Source: Ferrimonas sp048263965 (GTDB taxonomy: Bacteria; Pseudomonadota; Gammaproteobacteria; Enterobacterales; Shewanellaceae). From it: a DNA stretch of 64,000 nt. Both the position numbers and the translations under genes were made by a program. Under the pieces are notes generated by a model. It had not been told where the DNA came from, did no database searches, and saw only the letters and a list, made by a program, of their open reading frames with translations. The stretch covers positions 103,381-167,380 of the forward strand of contig NZ_JBLXDO010000008.1 of NCBI RefSeq assembly GCF_048263965.1, written 5' to 3'. Within the stretch, counting starts at the first letter, position 1. Every line of letters starts with the position of its first letter. Shown piece after piece: positions 59,773 to 64,000 of this stretch.

Positions 59773-60300
59773 ATGAAACAGCAGGAACTGATGATGGTGG
59801 GCCGCCTAGGTGCGCCACATGGGATTCGGGGCTGGATGAAGGTCAACCCCTTTACCGAAGATCGAGAGGGAATCTTCGAGTACCGTCCTTGGTTAGTCAC
59901 CCGGGGTGGGGTGCAGCAGGAGATGAAGGTGCTGGATTGGCGTCGTCAAAACAACGGCCTGATTGTGCGCCTGGATGGGGTTGAGGACCGTGATGCGGCC
60001 GCAGCCTACACCAACTGCGACATCTCTATCTCTGCCGACCAGCTGGCTGAGCTGCCGGAAGACGAGTTCTACTGGCGTGATCTCATCGGCTGTAAGGTGG
60101 TTAACACCCAGGGGTACGACATGGGCACCGTTTCCGGAGTTCTGGAAACCGGCGCCAATGACGTACTGGAGATCAAGGCGAACCCGAAAGACGCCTTTGG
60201 CAAAAGAGAACGTATGGTTCCTTTTGTCCCGGAGCAGTTCATCCTCGAGGTGAACAAATCCGACAAACTAATTACCGTTGACTGGGACCCAAGTTTTTAA
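59773..60300 (+). CDS. rimM: Ribosome maturation factor RimM
   Basis: The 175-aa protein has the RimM N-terminal domain (VGRLGAPHGIRGWMKVNPFT) and the PRC-barrel C-terminal domain (EFYWRDLIGCKVVN, MVPFVPEQFILEV). It binds S19 during 30S head maturation. Its stop shares one base with the trmD start. Confidence 0.97.
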   Translation: MKQQELMMVGRLGAPHGIRGWMKVNPFTEDREGIFEYRPWLVTRGGVQQEMKVLDWRRQNNGLIVRLDGVEDRDAAAAYTNCDISISADQLAELPEDEFYWRDLIGCKVVNTQGYDMGTVSGVLETGANDVLEIKANPKDAFGKRERMVPFVPEQFILEVNKSDKLITVDWDPSF

Positions 60301-61067
60301 TGACACAAGCGAACGCAATGTGGTTGGGGGTCGTTACCCTGTTTCCCGAGATGTTTCGTGCTGTGACTGAGTTTGGGGTAACCGGTCGCGCCGTGAAAAA
60401 CGGCTTGATTGGATTGCAGACGTGGAATCCCCGAGATTTCACCCATGATCGACATCGCACCGTGGATGACCGTCCTTATGGTGGTGGTCCGGGAATGTTG
60501 ATGATGGTGCAGCCCTTGCGCGATGCCATCCGTGCGGCCAAGGCCGAAGCGGGTGACGAGGCTAAGGTGATCTACCTGTCGCCTCAGGGCCGTCCACTGA
60601 CCCAGCAGGGTGTGGAGGAGCTGGCTCAGAACAAGCGCATGGTGCTGGTGTGTGGTCGTTACGAAGGTATCGACGAGCGCATCATCCAGTCGGAAGTTGA
60701 TGAGGAGTGGTCCGTTGGTGACTATGTTCTCAGTGGCGGTGAGCTGCCGGCCATGAACTTGATCGACGCCGTATCCAGGCTGGTGCCTGGGGTGTTGGGA
60801 AAGCAGGCTTCGGCAGAGCAGGACTCCTTCTCGGATGGCCTGCTGGATTGTCCTCACTACACCCGTCCGGAGGTTCTGGATGGTCAACAGGTTCCGCAAG
60901 TCCTGTTAAGCGGCAATCATGAATCGATTCGGCGCTGGCGGTTGCAGCAGTCCCTTGGACGCACATGGCAACGACGGCCCGAGTTACTTGACAACCTAGC
61001 TCTGACTGACGAGCAAGCCAAGTTGCTTGCCGAGTTCGTCGCCCAGCAGGGTCAGGATGAACGTTAG
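60300..61067 (+). CDS. trmD: tRNA (guanine-N1)-methyltransferase TrmD
   Basis: The 255-aa SPOUT enzyme has VVTLFPEMFRAVTEFGVTGR, DDRPYGGGPGMLMMVQPL, VCGRYEGIDERII, SVGDYVLSGGELPAM and CPHYTRPEVLDG, covering the knot and the AdoMet site. It makes m1G37 in tRNA and prevents frameshifts. An ATG at 60318 would match the E. coli start more exactly; the upstream one is kept because of the overlap with rimM. Confidence 0.98.
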   Translation: MTQANAMWLGVVTLFPEMFRAVTEFGVTGRAVKNGLIGLQTWNPRDFTHDRHRTVDDRPYGGGPGMLMMVQPLRDAIRAAKAEAGDEAKVIYLSPQGRPLTQQGVEELAQNKRMVLVCGRYEGIDERIIQSEVDEEWSVGDYVLSGGELPAMNLIDAVSRLVPGVLGKQASAEQDSFSDGLLDCPHYTRPEVLDGQQVPQVLLSGNHESIRRWRLQQSLGRTWQRRPELLDNLALTDEQAKLLAEFVAQQGQDER

Positions 61068-61099
61068 AGTTTTCAGTTTAATCTAGGAAGAGAGACATT

Positions 61100-61447
61100 A
61101 TGAGCAACATCATTAAGCAGCTTGAACAAGAGCAAATGAAGCAGGACGTACCCGCGTTCGGCCCTGGTGACACCGTTACTGTACAGGTTCGTGTAACCGA
61201 AGGTAACAAGACCCGTCTTCAGGCGTTCCAAGGTGTGGTTATCGCTAAGCGTAACCGTGGCCTGCACTCTGCGTTCACTGTACGTAAAATCTCTAATGGT
61301 GAAGGCGTAGAGCGTGCGTTCCAGACTCACTCTCCGCTGGTAGAAAGCATCAAAGTAGAGCGTCGTGGTCGCGTTCGTCGTGCCAAACTGTACTACCTGC
61401 GTAGTCGTACTGGTAAGGCTGCCCGTATCCGCGAGCGCCTCAACTAA
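61100..61447 (+). CDS. rplS: 50S ribosomal protein L19
   Basis: The 115-aa protein contains FGPGDTVTVQVRVTEGNKTR, LQAFQGVVIAKRNRGL and RRGRVRRAKLYYLRSRTGKA, all L19 signatures. It sits at the 30S-50S interface. Last gene of its operon, it is followed by a perfect palindrome and then a terminator. Codon use is of the highly expressed type. Confidence 0.99.
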   Translation: MSNIIKQLEQEQMKQDVPAFGPGDTVTVQVRVTEGNKTRLQAFQGVVIAKRNRGLHSAFTVRKISNGEGVERAFQTHSPLVESIKVERRGRVRRAKLYYLRSRTGKAARIRERLN

Positions 61448-61496
61448 GAATTTCTTAGTTGAAACTGGTAAAAGCCCGCCCTTTCGGCGGGCTTTT
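61441..61496 (+). terminator. Palindrome and terminator after rplS
   Basis: First, CAACTAAGAA and TTCTTAGTTG form a perfect 10-bp hairpin that includes the stop codon. Then AAAGCCCGCC and GGCGGGCTTTT form a canonical terminator. Confidence 0.9.
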
Positions 61497-61599
61497 ATCG
61501 TTTTATAAGGCTTTGCCTGCGAATCCGCATCCAGTTCAGCATTTACTTGCATCTCCTATCCATAAAAGGCATGGTGAACTCAGGCCGGAAGCACCGGTT

Positions 61600-61636
61600 G
61601 GGTTAACTTACCCATCGAATCGCTTTACCGATGGGT
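61600..61636 (+). promoter_or_regulatory. Alternative hairpins in the aroF leader
   Basis: ACCCATCG pairs with CGATGGGT (61610-61636), while the same ACCC can pair with GGGT at 61600-61603. The two are mutually exclusive and lie 20 bases before the start codon. No leader peptide rich in Tyr or Phe was found. Confidence 0.4.
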
Positions 61637-61655
61637 CATACTTGGAGACGCAGAA

Positions 61656-62732
61656 ATGCAAAAGGACAGTATTAACAACATCCACATTCAATCTGAACAG
61701 GTCCTGATTACCCCGGAGCAGCTGAAAAACCAGTTGCCCCTCTCCGAGCATGCCTATCGATATATCAACGGCGCCCGTGCCCAGGTCGCCGACATCGTCC
61801 ACAAACGTGATAACCGACTGCTGGTGGTGACCGGCCCCTGCTCCATCCATGATGTGGAGGCGGCCAAAGAGTACGCCCTGAAGCTGAAGAAGCTGCAGGA
61901 GGAGTTGGGCGATCAGATGTTTATCCTGATGCGGGTCTACTTCGAGAAGCCCAGAACCACAGTGGGGTGGAAGGGACTGATCAACGATCCGGACATGGAC
62001 AACTCCTTCGACGTGGCCAAGGGGCTGCGCGCCGCCCGCGAGCTGCTGATCTGGCTGGCGGAGCTGGAGATGCCGGTGGCCACCGAGGCCCTGGACCCCA
62101 TCAGCCCCCAGTACCTGGCGGAGCTGTTCTCCTGGTCCGCCATCGGCGCCCGGACTACCGAATCCCAGACCCACAGGGAGATGGCCTCCGGCCTGTCCAT
62201 GCCTGTGGGCTTTAAGAACGGCACCGACGGCAAGCTGGATGTGGCGATGAACGCCCTGAAGTCCGCCGCCAGCGGTCACCGCTTCATGGGGATCAACCAG
62301 GCGGGGCAGGTGGCCCTGCTGCAGACCCAGGGGAATCCGGACGGCCATGTGATCCTCCGGGGCGGCAAGCAGCCCAACTACGATTCGGTCAACGTGGAGA
62401 TGTGTACCCGTCAGCTGCACAATGCGGGACTGAACTCCCGCCTGATCGTCGATTGCAGCCACGGTAACTCCTCCAAAGATCACCGCCGTCAGCCCCTGGT
62501 GGCTCAGAACGTGTTTAATCAGATCATCGAGGGCAATACCTCCATCATCGGCATCATGCTGGAGAGCCACCTGAACGAGGGCAACCAGTCCTCGGATCTG
62601 GCCCGGGAGGAGATGACCTATGGCGTCTCCATTACCGATGCCTGTATCGACTGGGACACCACTGCCGATCTGCTGCGCAAGGGCGCGGAGGATCTGGCCC
62701 CTGTGCTGCCAACCCGATTCGGAGGTGCCTGA
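61656..62732 (+). CDS. aroF: 3-deoxy-7-phosphoheptulonate (DAHP) synthase, AroF-type
   Basis: The 358-aa type I DAHP synthase has VVTGPCSIHDVEAAKEYALK, RVYFEKPRTTVGWKGLINDP, GARTTESQTHREMASGLSMP and IVDCSHGNSSKDHRRQ. It condenses PEP with erythrose 4-phosphate, the entry to aromatic synthesis. The adjacency to tyrA, sharing one base at the junction, supports the tyrosine-sensitive isozyme AroF, as in the E. coli aroF-tyrA operon. Confidence 0.95.
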   Translation: MQKDSINNIHIQSEQVLITPEQLKNQLPLSEHAYRYINGARAQVADIVHKRDNRLLVVTGPCSIHDVEAAKEYALKLKKLQEELGDQMFILMRVYFEKPRTTVGWKGLINDPDMDNSFDVAKGLRAARELLIWLAELEMPVATEALDPISPQYLAELFSWSAIGARTTESQTHREMASGLSMPVGFKNGTDGKLDVAMNALKSAASGHRFMGINQAGQVALLQTQGNPDGHVILRGGKQPNYDSVNVEMCTRQLHNAGLNSRLIVDCSHGNSSKDHRRQPLVAQNVFNQIIEGNTSIIGIMLESHLNEGNQSSDLAREEMTYGVSITDACIDWDTTADLLRKGAEDLAPVLPTRFGGA

Positions 62733-63871
62733 TGGCTGAACGAAGCAGTATCGAACTGGAGCGTCTGCGCGACCGCATCGATGAGGTGGACAAGGATCTG
62801 CTGACCCTGCTGCGCCGCCGCCTGGACCTGGTGTCCGAGGTAGGGGTGATCAAGCATGAGCAGGGGGTACCCATCTACGCCCCCAAGCGGGAGGCGGCGA
62901 TGCTGATGAAGCGTCGTGATGAGGCCAGCCTGATGGGGGTGCCACCTCAGCTGATTGAGGACCTTCTGCGCCGCATCATGCGTGAGTCCTACGCCAGTGA
63001 AAACGACGTCGGCTTCAAGTGCATCAATCCGGATGTGGGGCCTGTGGTGATCGTCGGTGGAGCCGGTAAGCTGGGTACCCTGTTCAGCCAGCTGTTCCGC
63101 CTCTCCGGCTATGAGGTACGCATCCTCGACAAGGAGGACTGGCCCAAGGCCGACACCATCCTGGCGGGCGCCGGCGTGGTGGTGGTGTCTGTGCCCATCC
63201 ACAACACCACCCAGGTGATCGAGCAGTTGCCCAGCCTACCCAAGGAGTGTGTGCTGCTGGATCTCACCAGTATCAAACAGGCGCCTCTGGCGGCGATGCT
63301 GGCCAGCCATAAGGGGCCGGTCGTGGGGCTGCACCCCATGTTTGGCCCGGATCTCGCCAGCCTGGCCAAGCAGGTGGTGGTGGTGTGTCACGGTCGGGAG
63401 GAGGCCAAGTATGCCTGGCTGCTGGAGCAGATCCGTATCTGGGGAGCCCGTCTTCATGAGGCGTCTGCGGCCGAGCACGATCAGGCGATGCAGCTGGTGC
63501 AGGCGATGCGCCACTTTACCGCCTTTGTTTATGGCGCTCACCTGCGCCGTGAGCGGGCGGACCTGGATCAGCTGCTGCAGTTCAGCTCCCCCATCTACCG
63601 TCTGGAGCTGGCGATGGTGGGCCGGCTGTTTGCCCAGGATGCCAAACTCTATGGCGACATCATCTTCTCCCAGCCCGACACCCTGGCCAGGGCCCGTCAC
63701 TACCTGGAGCGCTATCAGGAGGCCCTGACCTTCCTCGAACAGGGGGACAAGGAGGCATTTGAGGCCCAGTTCGACGATATCGCCCAGTGGTTCGGTGACT
63801 TCGCCCAGCAGTTCCAGAGTGAGAGCGGCAACATGCTGCTCAGTGCCAACGACAATCGCAGCGAAGGCTGA
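62732..63871 (+). CDS. tyrA: Chorismate mutase/prephenate dehydrogenase (T-protein)
   Basis: The 379-aa bifunctional enzyme has an AroQ chorismate mutase domain (about 1-90; LERLRDRIDEVDKDLLTLLR, RRLDLVSEVGVIKHEQGVPI) and an NAD-dependent prephenate dehydrogenase domain (VIVGGAGKLGTLFSQLFRLS near residue 105, GLHPMFGPD). It converts chorismate to 4-hydroxyphenylpyruvate for tyrosine. Length matches E. coli TyrA (373). Confidence 0.97.
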   Translation: MAERSSIELERLRDRIDEVDKDLLTLLRRRLDLVSEVGVIKHEQGVPIYAPKREAAMLMKRRDEASLMGVPPQLIEDLLRRIMRESYASENDVGFKCINPDVGPVVIVGGAGKLGTLFSQLFRLSGYEVRILDKEDWPKADTILAGAGVVVVSVPIHNTTQVIEQLPSLPKECVLLDLTSIKQAPLAAMLASHKGPVVGLHPMFGPDLASLAKQVVVVCHGREEAKYAWLLEQIRIWGARLHEASAAEHDQAMQLVQAMRHFTAFVYGAHLRRERADLDQLLQFSSPIYRLELAMVGRLFAQDAKLYGDIIFSQPDTLARARHYLERYQEALTFLEQGDKEAFEAQFDDIAQWFGDFAQQFQSESGNMLLSANDNRSEG

Positions 63872-63885
63872 GACTCAGCTGAGGA

Positions 63886-63917
63886 AAAAGAGGTGCCATA
63901 GGGCACCTCTTTTTTTG
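63886..63917 (+). terminator. Terminator after tyrA
   Basis: AAAGAGGTGCC and GGCACCTCTTT pair around a short loop and a T run follows. Confidence 0.92.
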
Positions 63918-63924
63918 GGGGGGG

Positions 63925-64000
63925 TGTCCCGTCCTGAAATAGGTTTACACATTGGAGACCTATTATGGGCAAACCAACAATAGCAAGGCGTAAGCGCACT
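63925..64000 (+). mobile_element. Left end of an IS3-family element (cut by window edge)
   Basis: After a run of eight G, TGTCCCGTCCTGAAATAGGT resembles an IS3-type terminal repeat starting TG. An ATG at 63964 opens a frame MGKPTIARRKRT, which I recognise as the N-terminus of IS3-family orfA proteins common in Shewanella. Only 12 codons are visible, so family and completeness cannot be confirmed. Confidence 0.55.
63964..64000 (+). CDS. IS3-family transposase OrfA, N-terminal fragment
   Basis: Twelve codons (MGKPTIARRKRT) continue past the window edge. The basic start is typical of the helix-turn-helix OrfA of IS3 elements; the rest is out of view. Confidence 0.5.

Overview
This 64 kb window reads as a high-GC gammaproteobacterial chromosome from the Shewanella/Ferrimonas side of the Alteromonadales, with Ferrimonas or a close relative as the best guess. 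That guess is an inference from protein similarity I recognise and from gene order: nadB divergent from rpoE-rseABC, lepA-lepB-rnc-era-recO-pdxJ-acpS, ypjD/ffh-rpsP-rimM-trmD-rplS, aroF-tyrA and mutH/rppH-ptsP-lgt-thyA-nhaR. No rRNA, tRNA, CRISPR array or prophage was seen. Most of the window is core chromosome. The only clear mobile DNA is a small palindromic MITE at 43.8-44.0 kb and the first bases of an IS3-like element at the right edge.

1-31 kb is mostly accessory and envelope functions. It holds the end of a PepSY membrane protein, an ABC exporter pair, a secreted M28 peptidase and a DUF4397 lipoprotein. Next is a singlet-oxygen-type stress locus: an ECF sigma factor with its ChrR zinc anti-sigma, and a DUF2878/chalcone-isomerase-like/DUF3833 operon. 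Two matching promoters (TGATCC-N16-CGTA) serve these two units. Further on are a secreted RelA/SpoT-fold protein, a SYLF lipid-binding protein with 11-residue repeats and a 3' frameshift, a thioesterase, a dicarboxylate/amino acid symporter, a frameshifted DUF417 gene, a haem protein, and a TetR/reductase pair around a palindromic operator. metH follows with MetJ boxes, then an ArsR regulator, cobO, a MATE pump, yceH, a NYN protein, a scramblase-like protein and queG. The stretch ends with a second ECF sigma/anti-sigma/DUF4097 operon, a histidine-kinase-like protein lacking the phospho-acceptor His, and a diguanylate cyclase.

31-46 kb carries yfbR, a 2-Cys peroxiredoxin divergent from oxyR, a membrane class III nucleotide cyclase, and mutH. 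A 695-bp mutH-rppH gap follows, rich in DnaA boxes and a candidate DARS2-like DnaA-reactivation site. Then come rppH-ptsP-lgt-thyA, nhaR with a structured leader, a Bcr/CflA pump, sdhE, the MITE, ygfX and nadB.

46-64 kb is housekeeping: rpoE-rseA-rseB-rseC behind a sigma-E-type promoter, lepA-lepB-rnc-era-recO-pdxJ-acpS, a small exported protein, a CorB-type protein, ypjD, ffh, rpsP-rimM-trmD-rplS, aroF-tyrA, and the IS3-like edge.

The strongest leads are the DnaA-box cluster beside mutH, the MITE that separates sdhE from ygfX and ends at the ygfX start codon, the paired ECF promoters of the ChrR locus, the secreted RelA/SpoT-fold protein, and the kinase without its histidine.
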